Notes: a model not told the origin generated them from the sequence alone. 9,690 nt of DNA from Desulfobacterales bacterium (GCA_029940345.1 JAOZRC010000158.1:1-9690), one strand, 5' to 3'. Counted from the first letter of the stretch, positions 1-6,198 are shown. Translations and numbers: made by a program.

Positions 1-501
1 CGTACTTTCGCGGACCGCTTTGACGACATTATAAGCCGTCTGGGCGTCTGTTCCGAAGGCGATACCGCCGGCTTTGACATTGGGACATGAAATATTAATT
101 TCGATTCCGGCAACCCCTTGGACATCATTCAGACGGGCACCCAGTTCGGCATATTGATCAATGGTATTGCCATAAATATTGACAAACGTCGGTGTGTTGA
201 GCCGCTTTAAAAAAGGAAGTTTTTCTGTAATAAACGTATCCAGGCCGACATTTTCCAGACCGATAGCGTTAAGCATCCCACACGGCGTCTCAATAATCCG
301 AGGTGGTGGGTTTCCTTTAGACGGCGTTAGTGAAAGCCCTTTGACAATAATACCGCCCAACCGGTTAAGATCGGCAAACGTTTCAAATTCACGGCCATAG
401 CCGAATGTTCCCGAGGCTGTCATTACCGGGTTTTTAAGAATGATTCCACCGATATCTGTTTCAAGTTCTGAGTTTGCTTTCATACAATTATTTTTATTCA
501 T
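1..501 (-). CDS. pyrD: Dihydroorotate dehydrogenase (class 1B-like), N-terminal part
   Basis: This enzyme oxidises dihydroorotate to orotate in de novo pyrimidine synthesis, using FMN in the cytoplasm. The gene enters from the left edge, so only the first 167 codons are visible. The N-terminal half of the TIM barrel shows the TASGTFGYG segment, the IIVKGLS strand, a PCGMLNAIGLEN stretch and the hallmark INISCPN followed by VKAGGIAFG. The latter pattern is typical of class 1 enzymes, and the closeness to the 1B type (which pairs with PyrK) is my judgement from these motifs. I chose the ATG at 501 because it overlaps the fetB stop as ATGA, which suggests translational coupling. A second in-frame ATG at 483 begins MKANSELE and fits the usual family N-terminus equally well. 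Neither start has a clear Shine-Dalgarno. It is the last visible gene of the leftward run after fetAB; whether pyrK follows cannot be seen. Confidence 0.93.
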   Translation of the reverse strand, partial: MNKNNCMKANSELETDIGGIILKNPVMTASGTFGYGREFETFADLNRLGGIIVKGLSLTPSKGNPPPRIIETPCGMLNAIGLENVGLDTFITEKLPFLKRLNTPTFVNIYGNTIDQYAELGARLNDVQGVAGIEINISCPNVKAGGIAFGTDAQTAYNVVKAVREST

Positions 502-1298
502 TTTTTATTAACAAGACAATCAAGCCGCAGTCGATGCCGTTCATCAAACAGACGGCGTGACGCCAGCCGCAGTGCAAGCATGACACCAAAACCGGTTCCG
601 GCGGCAATCAAAAACATAATCAGAATCTGATATTTGACAGCATCAAGCGGAGAACTGCCACCCAAAATCTGGCCGGTCATCATACCGGGTAAACTGACCA
701 GCCCCGCACCGGCCATTGAATTAATGATCGGAATCATACCGGCGCGCATACTGTCGCGGCGGATATCAAGAAGCGCTTCAACACTGGTCTGGCCAAGCAT
801 GAGCCGCTGTTCAATCACCGCGCGTTGCTGCCAGGCAGTGTCAGTCAGACGATCCAGACAAATTGAGATGCCGTTCATCGTATTGCCTAACAACATACCC
901 AAAAGCGGTATGGCATACTGCGGCGTATACCAGGGTTTTGTTCCAATAACAACGGCCAACGCGAACAGCGTGATCGTAAAGGAGGATGTGAACATCGCTG
1001 TGACGCCCAGTCCGAATCCCCACCACCCCTTGAATTTGCGCTTTTGTCGCGCCAACACTTCCCGGCCGGCCGCCATCAGCATGATAAACGCCATCAACGC
1101 TATCCATGCCGGATGGGCCAAGTCAAACACAATCCGCAGGACAAAACCGATGAGTAACAGTTGCACTGTGGTGCGCAGCGCCGAAATCAGTATTCGTTTT
1201 TCAAGCCCCAGATAAAGACGAAAACTCATCCAGGCCAGCGCCAGAATTAAAAGCGATGCCAGTGATAAATCAATCGGAGAAAGCGGAATGACACCCAT
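498..1298 (-). CDS. fetB: FetB-like UPF0014 ABC transporter permease
   Basis: This is the membrane subunit of a UPF0014-family ABC exporter. The E. coli member FetAB (YbbL/YbbM) is linked to iron export and oxidative-stress resistance; the substrate here is inferred only from family. The protein has 266 residues, close to the usual length of about 260. It shows repeated hydrophobic segments, a basic ARQKRKFKGW loop after the third segment, the GNTMNGISI segment, and the strongly conserved VSLPGMMTGQILGG stretch followed by a YQI near residues 200-225. Its ATG overlaps the fetA stop by one base (TGATG), and its own stop overlaps the pyrD start (ATGA). The transporter is therefore embedded in the coupled leftward gene run. 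Nothing looks truncated. Confidence 0.92.
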   Translation of the reverse strand: MGVIPLSPIDLSLASLLILALAWMSFRLYLGLEKRILISALRTTVQLLLIGFVLRIVFDLAHPAWIALMAFIMLMAAGREVLARQKRKFKGWWGFGLGVTAMFTSSFTITLFALAVVIGTKPWYTPQYAIPLLGMLLGNTMNGISICLDRLTDTAWQQRAVIEQRLMLGQTSVEALLDIRRDSMRAGMIPIINSMAGAGLVSLPGMMTGQILGGSSPLDAVKYQILIMFLIAAGTGFGVMLALRLASRRLFDERHRLRLDCLVNKK

Positions 1299-1900
1299 CA
1301 GATGATTTGCTCCTTCAAGGTCTTATGATGAATTTGAAAATGCCGTTCCGCCACCCGCACAATTTGCTCCATGTCATGGCTCACCCACAGCACGGCCGCA
1401 CCGGTATTGCGTCGGTATTCGGCGATCAAGGTCTCCGTATTCTGAATGTTAGCCGGATCCAGACTGGCGGTGGGTTCGTCTAATAAAAGCGCTTGCGGCC
1501 GGTTGCTTAACAGTCGCACCAGCGCAAGACGTTGACGCTCACCGGATGATAACCGGCTGATCTGCCATGACAAGGCGTCTGTATTAAAGCCCAGTCTTTT
1601 CAGATAGGCTTTATTTACCGCAGATATGAAATTTTCCCCTACCGTATCATGCCACCACTGGCTTTCCGCAGGAAGTAAACCGACCTGTTTACGCCACGAA
1701 GGCGCCTGAATTTGCCGGCATTCGGTCTCATCTAAAAAGATATGACCGCTATGATCGTCCAATTCGGCGATTGCGCGCAGCATCAAGGTCTTGCCTGCAC
1801 CGGAAGGGCCTGATAATATCACGCATTGGCCAGCTTCGATGGTCAAATCAAACGGACCGTGTTCTTGGTAACAAAGCGCTTTGATGTGTAATCGGCTCAT
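1298..1900 (-). CDS. fetA: FetA-like ABC transporter ATP-binding protein
   Basis: This is the cytoplasmic ATPase that would power the adjacent FetB permease. The 200-residue protein contains one complete nucleotide-binding domain. It shows Walker A GPSGAGKT (31-38), signature LSSGERQRLAL (117-127), Walker B ALLLDEP (137-143), D-loop SLD (146-148) and switch histidine VSHD (H175). At the Q-loop the sequence reads LLPAES (75-80), so alanine/glutamate stand where a glutamine is usual. I believe this variant recurs in related small ATPases but cannot check that here. The gene lies 45 bp downstream of the small hypothetical gene and overlaps fetB by one base. The ATG at 1900 has no strong Shine-Dalgarno. 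The fetA assignment rests mainly on the UPF0014 partner; similarity of the ATPase alone would support only a generic ABC call. Confidence 0.9.
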   Translation of the reverse strand: MSRLHIKALCYQEHGPFDLTIEAGQCVILSGPSGAGKTLMLRAIAELDDHSGHIFLDETECRQIQAPSWRKQVGLLPAESQWWHDTVGENFISAVNKAYLKRLGFNTDALSWQISRLSSGERQRLALVRLLSNRPQALLLDEPTASLDPANIQNTETLIAEYRRNTGAAVLWVSHDMEQIVRVAERHFQIHHKTLKEQII

Positions 1901-1945
1901 AAATCAATTTGTCTTGGCAACCCTGATATTTTTAAATTACTGTTA

Positions 1946-2215
1946 TTACGGCAGTCTTCTTTTAGGCAAAGGCGGCACACTTTTACCCAAAAAAATATGC
2001 CAGAAATTCCATGATTTTACAGTAATAATACCAGGTAGCGGGCTATCTAAAGCATCAGTGATTTCTTCATGGCCGAAAAAGTGAAACATTGCCAGCACAT
2101 CTTCTAAATTGCCGTACTCCATTACTTGTGTAATCAGTCGTTTTCTATTTTTAACTGCAATTTCCGGTGATTGCCACCAAATGAGTTTATTGGCAACCTG
2201 TTTTAATGTTACCAT
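1946..2215 (-). CDS. Small WWQ-motif hypothetical protein of AbiEii-linked type
   Basis: An 89-residue protein of unknown function. The N-terminal LKQVANKLIWWQSPE, the middle RLITQVMEYGNLEDV and the C-terminal SWNFWHIFLG followed by PPLPKRRLP resemble, as I recall, a family of small proteins encoded beside AbiEii-type nucleotidyltransferase genes (possibly DUF6922-like). That recall is not verified. It is soluble, with no signal peptide or membrane segment. Its ATG overlaps the stop of the upstream AbiEii-like remnant by one base (TAATG), so the two were probably translated together as a pair. Since the partner is broken, this gene may be an orphan half of a former toxin-antitoxin-like locus. 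Its antitoxin role, if any, is inference. The reading frame itself is intact. Confidence 0.7.
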   Translation of the reverse strand: MVTLKQVANKLIWWQSPEIAVKNRKRLITQVMEYGNLEDVLAMFHFFGHEEITDALDSPLPGIITVKSWNFWHIFLGKSVPPLPKRRLP

Positions 2216-2436
2216 TAAATTAACCTATGCGCTTGAATATGAACAGTTGGCAATTTTGATAAATTGATCTGATTGACAGCTTTTAAAAGCACCTGCTTAA
2301 TTTTTTCATCTAACTGTGGTAAGTTGCCATCTTGAAAATAAATTAGCGCTTTTAATGAAAGCAAGGGATTAAACTCTTTACCAAACACAGCAATCGCATT
2401 TGCTAACATCAGTTCCAAACTCAACTTTTTAAGCAA
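2215..2436 (-). pseudogene. AbiEii/AbiGii-like nucleotidyltransferase C-terminal remnant, split by an insertion
   Basis: This open frame of about 73 codons resembles the C-terminal tail of AbiEii/AbiGii-type toxin nucleotidyltransferases, mainly through FGKEFNPLLSLKALIYF and the following DGNLPQL. The catalytic nucleotidyltransferase core, normally in the first half of proteins of roughly 200 residues or more, is absent. The frame has no ATG. It begins either at TTG 2436 or inside the neighbouring element, where the inverted repeat supplies GAAGGAT about 9 nt upstream of that TTG. Its original 5' end lies across the inserted element at 2622-2641, starting ATG AAG TTT AAT TCA GAA. Joining the two flanks restores a continuous 79-codon frame starting 4 bp after dacB. 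The gene was therefore already short, or an N-terminally deleted fragment, before the insertion. Any surviving activity is doubtful. Confidence 0.6.
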
Positions 2437-2440
2437 TTCT
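2435..2440. repeat. Target-site duplication, left copy (AATTCT)
   Basis: This six-base direct repeat immediately outside the left inverted repeat matches 2622-2627 exactly. Collapsing the two copies to one restores the frame of the interrupted gene. Confidence 0.75.
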
Positions 2441-2621
2441 GGGCATCCTTCATAAGACAGCTAAAGTAGTCAACACTTTTTCGATCTGTTCAGCCACAAA
2501 ATATTGTAGGGTGGATGGAGTGTAACGGAACCCACCATTTATGGCAATTCGGTGCGGTGGGTTCCGTTACACTCCACCCACCCTACATTAAAAAGTGTAA
2601 ACCGACAAATGAAGGATGCCC
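2441..2621. mobile_element. 181-bp MITE-like element with TIRs and AATTCT target duplication
   Basis: The element is bounded by perfect 13-bp terminal inverted repeats, GGGCATCCTTCAT (2441-2453) and its complement (2609-2621). These are flanked by direct copies of AATTCT at 2435-2440 and 2622-2627. A shorter subterminal inverted pair, ACACTTTTT (2473-2481) and AAAAAGTGT (2590-2598), lies inside, and the core is a long hairpin (2505-2587). There is no transposase frame, so it would need one supplied in trans. TIRs, a fixed-size target duplication and small size are the hallmarks of miniature inverted-repeat transposable elements. It sits between the dacB stop and the AbiEii-like remnant. The family name is unknown to me. 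Confidence 0.82.
2505..2587. repeat. Long imperfect palindrome (32-bp arms, 19-nt loop)
   Basis: The left arm 2505-2536 and right arm 2556-2587 are reverse complements with a single mismatch (GGATGG against GGGTGG). They begin and end with TGTAGGGTGG / CCACCCTACA. The arms resemble the GTAGGGTGGGTT-type palindromic repeats scattered in many proteobacterial and cyanobacterial genomes; that link is from memory. In RNA it would fold into a very stable stem on either strand. No clean U-run follows, so it is not a standard terminator. It forms the core of the inserted element. Confidence 0.9.
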
Positions 2622-2627
2622 AATTCT
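2622..2627. repeat. Target-site duplication, right copy (AATTCT)
   Basis: This is the partner of 2435-2440, directly outside the right terminal repeat of the element. Confidence 0.75.
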
Positions 2628-2645
2628 GAATTAAACTTCATTAAA

Positions 2646-3905
2646 TTATTTCAAGTAGTGATGATAATTCACAAAAAACGCTTTGAGCTTGTTTACAACC
2701 GCACCGGCAGACTTCCCTGGCGTGTTCAACATAACAACAAAGCGATACAATTGGCCATTGCCTGCTTTTAAATAGCCCGCCCGGGTTTTAACGCCGGTAA
2801 GCGAACCGGTTTTATAAAATTCGCGCCCCTGATGGCGCATCATAAGATGATACGGTTCAAAGGCGTTAAGAATTTTCAGAACAGTCAGCGCTGTGATGCG
2901 ATTTTGTCTTGAAATTCCGGATCCTTCCGCTATTTGCAGGTTTTCCAACTTCAGCACATCACGGGCAAACACCCTGGCCGCTTTAAGGCCCTTGGCCAGA
3001 TCGCCGGGTGCACCATACGCCTTGGCACCCCAGGCAATCAGCAACTGGTTGGCCGTAAAATTGTTAGAATATTCGAGCAAGCGCGAAATTACCTGCGTCA
3101 GCTTAAATTTTGAGCGACGTTTTAAAATCAGTGTATCTCGCTCTAGATTGATCAGGCCGATTTTTACAGCACCTTTTATTTCTATGCCTTCTTTGGTCAG
3201 AAAAAAACGTAACAGATGACCAGTGTATAGCGTAATATCGTTATGATCGTGGGAAAAGGTGATGCGTCCTGTTTTCAAACCGGATTGACGGATGCGTTTC
3301 AAGGCAATGGGCAAAAGAGGCGTTTGCGTTTCGGCGCTAACCAGAACACCGTTACGTTTTTTAAAAAAAACTGTATTAAAATTAACGCATAACGCGCCGT
3401 TAGGCGCGTCATAAGGATTATTGGAAAATTCGCGGCCGGGGATAACCAGCGGCGTTTTAAAATAAGCAGCATCTAAAATAAGATCATTGAAATGATGGAA
3501 TTGGCCTTTCATGGCTTCAGCAATCTCTAACAGATCTTCTGATGTAAAACTCGGATCGCCATACCCTTTGACTTTAAGATTGCCCTGGGCATCCTGATAA
3601 AATTCAGTTACAAAACGATAATCCGGCCCTAAATAGTAAAATGCTGTAAGGGCGGTGAATACCTTGAGTACTGAAGCCGGAACCAGCGCCTTGGAAGCAT
3701 TTTTTTGATAGAGAATATTTCCCTGGGCATCAGTCAGAAGCGCCGCGTCATTTTGTGTGATCAGGTTATCAAGCTGTCGGATAGTATCTTTACGATGACC
3801 GGCCCACAAATTGGCCGGATAGATGCAAAAAAAAAGAACCGCTAGCGTGAGCAACATACGCCTAAACGGTTGCAGCGTAAAAAAACGTGTTAAAATGGTG
3901 ATCAT
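2646..3905 (-). CDS. dacB: D-alanyl-D-alanine carboxypeptidase/endopeptidase, PBP4 type (peptidase S13)
   Basis: This periplasmic peptidoglycan hydrolase removes terminal D-Ala or cuts D-Ala-mDAP cross-links. The 419-residue protein starts with a hydrophobic segment at about residues 17-36, read as a signal peptide or anchor. It has all three penicillin-binding motifs: SxxK as SVLK (78-81), SxN as SNN (280-282) and KTG (365-367). The typical S13 stretches GDPSF (116-120) and GSGISRQNR (328-336) are also present. It is somewhat shorter than E. coli PBP4 (477 residues), suggesting reduced insert domains between the SxxK and SxN motifs. The yebC stop and this ATG abut directly (TGA|ATG), pointing to translational coupling. 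Expression probably depends on the rlmE-yebC transcript. Confidence 0.93.
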   Translation of the reverse strand: MITILTRFFTLQPFRRMLLTLAVLFFCIYPANLWAGHRKDTIRQLDNLITQNDAALLTDAQGNILYQKNASKALVPASVLKVFTALTAFYYLGPDYRFVTEFYQDAQGNLKVKGYGDPSFTSEDLLEIAEAMKGQFHHFNDLILDAAYFKTPLVIPGREFSNNPYDAPNGALCVNFNTVFFKKRNGVLVSAETQTPLLPIALKRIRQSGLKTGRITFSHDHNDITLYTGHLLRFFLTKEGIEIKGAVKIGLINLERDTLILKRRSKFKLTQVISRLLEYSNNFTANQLLIAWGAKAYGAPGDLAKGLKAARVFARDVLKLENLQIAEGSGISRQNRITALTVLKILNAFEPYHLMMRHQGREFYKTGSLTGVKTRAGYLKAGNGQLYRFVVMLNTPGKSAGAVVNKLKAFFVNYHHYLK

Positions 3906-4640
3906 TCAAACAAACTCATCGGGAATATCAGCATTGGTGTAAACTTTCTGCACATCGTCACAATCGTCAAGCATCTCCATGAGACGCATCATTTGCTCGG
4001 CTTGTTTGCCCTGCAAATCGGTATTGGTTTGCGGAAGCATCGTCACTTCGCTGGCAATGCAAGGAATTTCGGCCTCATCAACAGCCGTTTTGACTGCTTC
4101 AAAATCGGCCGGATCGGTGATGATTTCAAAATTATCGCCATCTTCGCGCATATCTTCGGCACCGGCGTCAAGCGTAATTTCCATGAGCGTATCCTCATCG
4201 ACCGCACTTTTTTCCACAACAATATACCCTTTTTGGTCAAAAAGATAGGAAACGCAGCCATTTTCACCCAGATTGCCGGCGCATTTACTGAATATATGGC
4301 GAATATCCGCAACGGTGCGGTTACGGTTATCGGACAGGGATTCGATCAGAACGGCAGCACCGCCAGGCCCATAACCTTCGAAAGTAGCCTCTTCATAATT
4401 CACGCCTTCCAAATCACCCGTGCCTTTTTTAATCGCTCGCTCGATGTTATCTTTGGGCATGTTTTCACTTTTGGCCGCCTGAACAGCGGTGCGCAGACGC
4501 GGATTGGCGTCAATCTCGCCACCGCCCATGCGCGCCGCTATGGTAATCTCTTTGATTAATTTGGTAAATATCTTGCCTCGTTTGGCGTCGGTAGCGCCCT
4601 TTTTGTGCTTAATAGTAGACCATTTGCTGTGTCCTGACAT
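3906..4640 (-). CDS. yebC: YebC/PmpR/TACO1 family protein
   Basis: This is a cytoplasmic protein of the family long annotated as a transcriptional regulator (PmpR); members have also been linked to translation of proline-rich stretches (TACO1, YebC). The 244-residue length is standard. The N-terminus [25 protein letters not shown] is the family signature (first 20 residues are near invariant). It is followed by [31 protein letters not shown] and [13 protein letters not shown]. The start is clear: AGGAGGG lies 6 nt upstream. It sits between rlmE and dacB and abuts dacB without a gap. No defects are seen. Confidence 0.97.
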   Translation of the reverse strand: MSGHSKWSTIKHKKGATDAKRGKIFTKLIKEITIAARMGGGEIDANPRLRTAVQAAKSENMPKDNIERAIKKGTGDLEGVNYEEATFEGYGPGGAAVLIESLSDNRNRTVADIRHIFSKCAGNLGENGCVSYLFDQKGYIVVEKSAVDEDTLMEITLDAGAEDMREDGDNFEIITDPADFEAVKTAVDEAEIPCIASEVTMLPQTNTDLQGKQAEQMMRLMEMLDDCDDVQKVYTNADIPDEFV

Positions 4641-4646
4641 TTTATT

Positions 4647-4653
4647 CCCTCCT
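4647..4653 (-). promoter_or_regulatory. Strong ribosome binding site of yebC
   Basis: AGGAGGG on the minus strand, six bases before the yebC ATG. It is the only strong Shine-Dalgarno in the leftward run, so yebC probably sets the main translation entry for the coupled genes after it. Confidence 0.85.
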
Positions 4654-4657
4654 GTTC

Positions 4658-4713
4658 AGTATTCGTTATTCCTTATTCCTTATTGGATGTTCGATGTTGG
4701 ATGTTGGATGTTC
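4658..4713. repeat. Degenerate 7-bp tandem repeat array
   Basis: Eight consecutive heptamers keep strict 7-bp spacing: AGTATTC, GTTATTC, CTTATTC, CTTATTG, GATGTTC, GATGTTG, GATGTTG, GATGTTC. They fall into two subtypes, a TTATTC block and a GATGTT block. The array fills most of the gap between the rlmE stop and the yebC ribosome binding site. Similar degenerate GATGTTS/GAATATC heptamers occur between genes in deltaproteobacterial genomes, as I recall. The function is unknown. Confidence 0.75.
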
Positions 4714-4727
4714 AGTTGTTCATCTTT

Positions 4728-5330
4728 TCAAAGTTTCCTGATTCCGATGACATAAATCTCCCGGCTGGCTTTACGGCTGCTTTGGGGTTTAAATATTTTA
4801 CAAATTTTAAAACAGCGTCGCACCGCATCGGTAAACTGCTTGAAATCACCGCTTTGAAAAATTTTACATACAAAATTTCCGCCCGGCTCCAGGAAACGTT
4901 GCGCCAGATTCAGCGCTTCCTCGGCTAAATTCTGCGACCGGGCCGCATCAACATGTTTATTGCCGGTGGTGTCCGGCGCCATGTCGCTTAAAACAACATT
5001 AAATTTATCATTGAACGGCTTAAATAGGGCTTCATCTAAATCAAAAATATCTCCAGTTATCGCCCTGGCCTGAGATGGCATCAATATGGCCACCGCTTTC
5101 AAATCGACGCCCAAAACCCGTCCTTGCTCGCCCGTCTGTTCCGCCGCATAAAGGAGCCATGCGCCGGGGGCGCAGCCTAAATCCAGAACATGGTCGCCTT
5201 TTTGAATCAAACGATGTTTGCGCTGAATCTCCTGGAGCTTATAAACCGAGCGCGCGGGATAATGCTCTTTTTGCGCTTTACGAGCGTAATGATCCTGCCA
5301 GCGGTTTTTTTTTAAGGTTGGATTGGGCAT
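4728..5330 (-). CDS. rlmE: 23S rRNA (uridine-2'-O)-methyltransferase RlmE (FtsJ/RrmJ)
   Basis: This S-adenosylmethionine-dependent enzyme 2'-O-methylates the A-loop uridine (U2552 in E. coli) late in large-subunit assembly. The Rossmann fold shows the SAM-binding LDLGCAPGAW. The K-D-K-E tetrad is visible in SVYKLQEI, VLSDMAPDTTG, FVCKIFQSGD and SREIYVIG. From the ATG at 5330 (MPNPTLKKNRW) the protein has 200 residues, matching the family, whose members begin close to the NRWQDHYARKA segment. Upstream in-frame starts exist: ATG 5372 with GGAAG 7 nt before it, ATG 5393 and TTG 5436-5438. The 5372 start has the best ribosome site, so a 14-residue longer protein is a real alternative. It heads the leftward gene run. 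Confidence 0.93.
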   Translation of the reverse strand: MPNPTLKKNRWQDHYARKAQKEHYPARSVYKLQEIQRKHRLIQKGDHVLDLGCAPGAWLLYAAEQTGEQGRVLGVDLKAVAILMPSQARAITGDIFDLDEALFKPFNDKFNVVLSDMAPDTTGNKHVDAARSQNLAEEALNLAQRFLEPGGNFVCKIFQSGDFKQFTDAVRRCFKICKIFKPQSSRKASREIYVIGIRKL

Positions 5331-5512
5331 GGGTGATTTTCTGAACCTATCTAATAAACTTCCGCAAGGCATCAACACACTTCCGGTTGTCATTATTTTT
5401 TTTTCATAGTTTCTAACATTGCGTTTGTCTTTTTGCAAGGATAAATACCGTCAATTAATGCAGCCGCCTGCAAGTGATTTTCAGAATTGTCTTACCCTAA
5501 ACCTACACCGGT

Positions 5513-5521
5513 ATCATAGCA
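5513..5521 (-). promoter_or_regulatory. Possible extended -10 promoter for the rlmE run
   Basis: TGCTATGAT on the minus strand matches an extended -10 (TGN then TATGAT). No convincing -35 lies 17 bases upstream. It would give a leader of about 140-180 nt before rlmE. This is a weak prediction. Confidence 0.25.
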
Positions 5522-5598
5522 TTGAAATCTGGAAAGCGACCATCAGTCCCTTATATTTCCTTTTTATCCCCTGGTTTATCCGTTTCATCCCTTACACC

Positions 5599-5627
5599 TT
5601 GCATAAGTAAACATTCTCTATTATTTT
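5599..5627 (+). promoter_or_regulatory. Possible sigma-70 promoter for the DUF2141 gene
   Basis: TTGCAT (5599-5604) and TATTTT (5622-5627) are separated by 17 bp, in an AT-rich stretch about 60 bp before the gene. The -10 match is poor, so confidence is low. Confidence 0.25.
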
Positions 5628-5674
5628 AAAATCAAAATCAGATCAACTTCATATCAGTTCTATCAATTTAAAAA

Positions 5675-5682
5675 AGGGAGGT
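5675..5682 (+). promoter_or_regulatory. Strong ribosome binding site of the DUF2141 gene
   Basis: AGGGAGGT ends five bases before the ATG at 5688 (core GGAGG with a 6-nt spacer), fixing that start. Confidence 0.85.
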
Positions 5683-5687
5683 ACAAA

Positions 5688-6119
5688 ATGAAAAAGCTTA
5701 GTTTCTCGATCTTGGTCACAATGCTCACATTCTCAGTGTCAATAACGACTGCTCTGGCAGGAACTGTCTATGTTGAAATTTCGGAGATAAAAGAGATAAA
5801 AGGGAAGATTGCAATCGGATTGTATTCCAGTGCAAAAGATTTTCCTGCCAGTGACAAAGAATTCAAAGGCAAAGCAGTGGACGTAACCGGCACAACGGTG
5901 ATTTATACGTTTATAAATATTCCTTCAGGTGTTTATGCGGTCGCGATTTATCACGATAGCAATTCAAACGGAAAACTTGATAAGAATTTCCTGGGAATAC
6001 CTAAAGAAAGTTACGCGTTTTCCAATAATGCGTCAGGCACGTTCGGACCGCCTGATTTTAAAGATGCCTCATTTAAGCTTGACGGCAGTAAGACTGTAAA
6101 AATCAAATTGAACCACTAA
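5688..6119 (+). CDS. Secreted DUF2141 family protein
   Basis: A 143-residue exported protein of unknown function. A classical signal peptide (MKKLSFSILVTMLTFSVSIT, then TALAG) predicts cleavage after ALA at residue 24. The mature part is a small beta-rich domain of the DUF2141 family. It is recognisable from GKIAIGLYSSAKDFP, the central IPSGVYAVAIYHDSNSNGKLD, then FLGIPKESYAFSNNA and a lysine-rich C-terminus. The DSNSNGKLD stretch resembles a calcium-binding loop, but metal binding is not shown. A strong Shine-Dalgarno supports the start. It is followed after 79 bp by the broken Lnt-like gene on the same strand. No terminator is visible between them. Confidence 0.9.
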   Translation: MKKLSFSILVTMLTFSVSITTALAGTVYVEISEIKEIKGKIAIGLYSSAKDFPASDKEFKGKAVDVTGTTVIYTFINIPSGVYAVAIYHDSNSNGKLDKNFLGIPKESYAFSNNASGTFGPPDFKDASFKLDGSKTVKIKLNH

Positions 6120-6198
6120 TGGACGCGAATGAACACGAATTGTTATATTATCGGATCATACATAATATGTATATCAGGAATTTAAAGAACAGGCAATT

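Larger units (their letters stand above)
5439..5687. other. Divergent intergenic region without a gene
   Basis: About 250 bp separates the leftward rlmE run from the rightward DUF2141 gene. I see no conserved reading frame, RNA gene or strong dyad here; the short open frame at 5419-5610 has no family features. The stretch should contain the promoters of both divergent units. Confidence 0.6.

Noticed and set aside
634..1215. A 193-codon open frame on the plus strand
   Set aside because: It is antisense to fetB, has no family features and reads as the complement of conserved permease codons.
2505..2587. Reading the long palindrome as a rho-independent terminator after dacB
   Set aside because: No uninterrupted T-run follows on the minus strand (it reads CTACAATATTTTG), and the genes beyond it remain in the same coupled run.
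3392..3409. GC-rich 7-bp stem with GTTA loop (ACGCGCC/GGCGCGT)
   Set aside because: It is inside dacB with no immediate T-run on either strand, and is explained by codons for DAPNGA.
3993..4559. A 188-codon open frame on the plus strand
   Set aside because: It lies fully antisense to yebC, whose protein is strongly conserved, so it is a shadow frame.
5419..5610. A 63-codon plus-strand open frame in the divergent intergenic region
   Set aside because: It has no ribosome site, low-complexity hydrophobic content and no recognisable family, and it overlaps the likely promoter region.
5788..5808. Direct repeat GAGATAAAA in the DUF2141 gene
   Set aside because: It simply encodes the duplicated EIKEIK, and is short and not extended in tandem.
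6158..6172. AT-rich dyad ATACAT-AAT-ATGTAT between the DUF2141 gene and the Lnt-like remnant
   Set aside because: The stem is only 6 bp and A/T-only, without a T-run, so it is too weak to call a terminator or operator.
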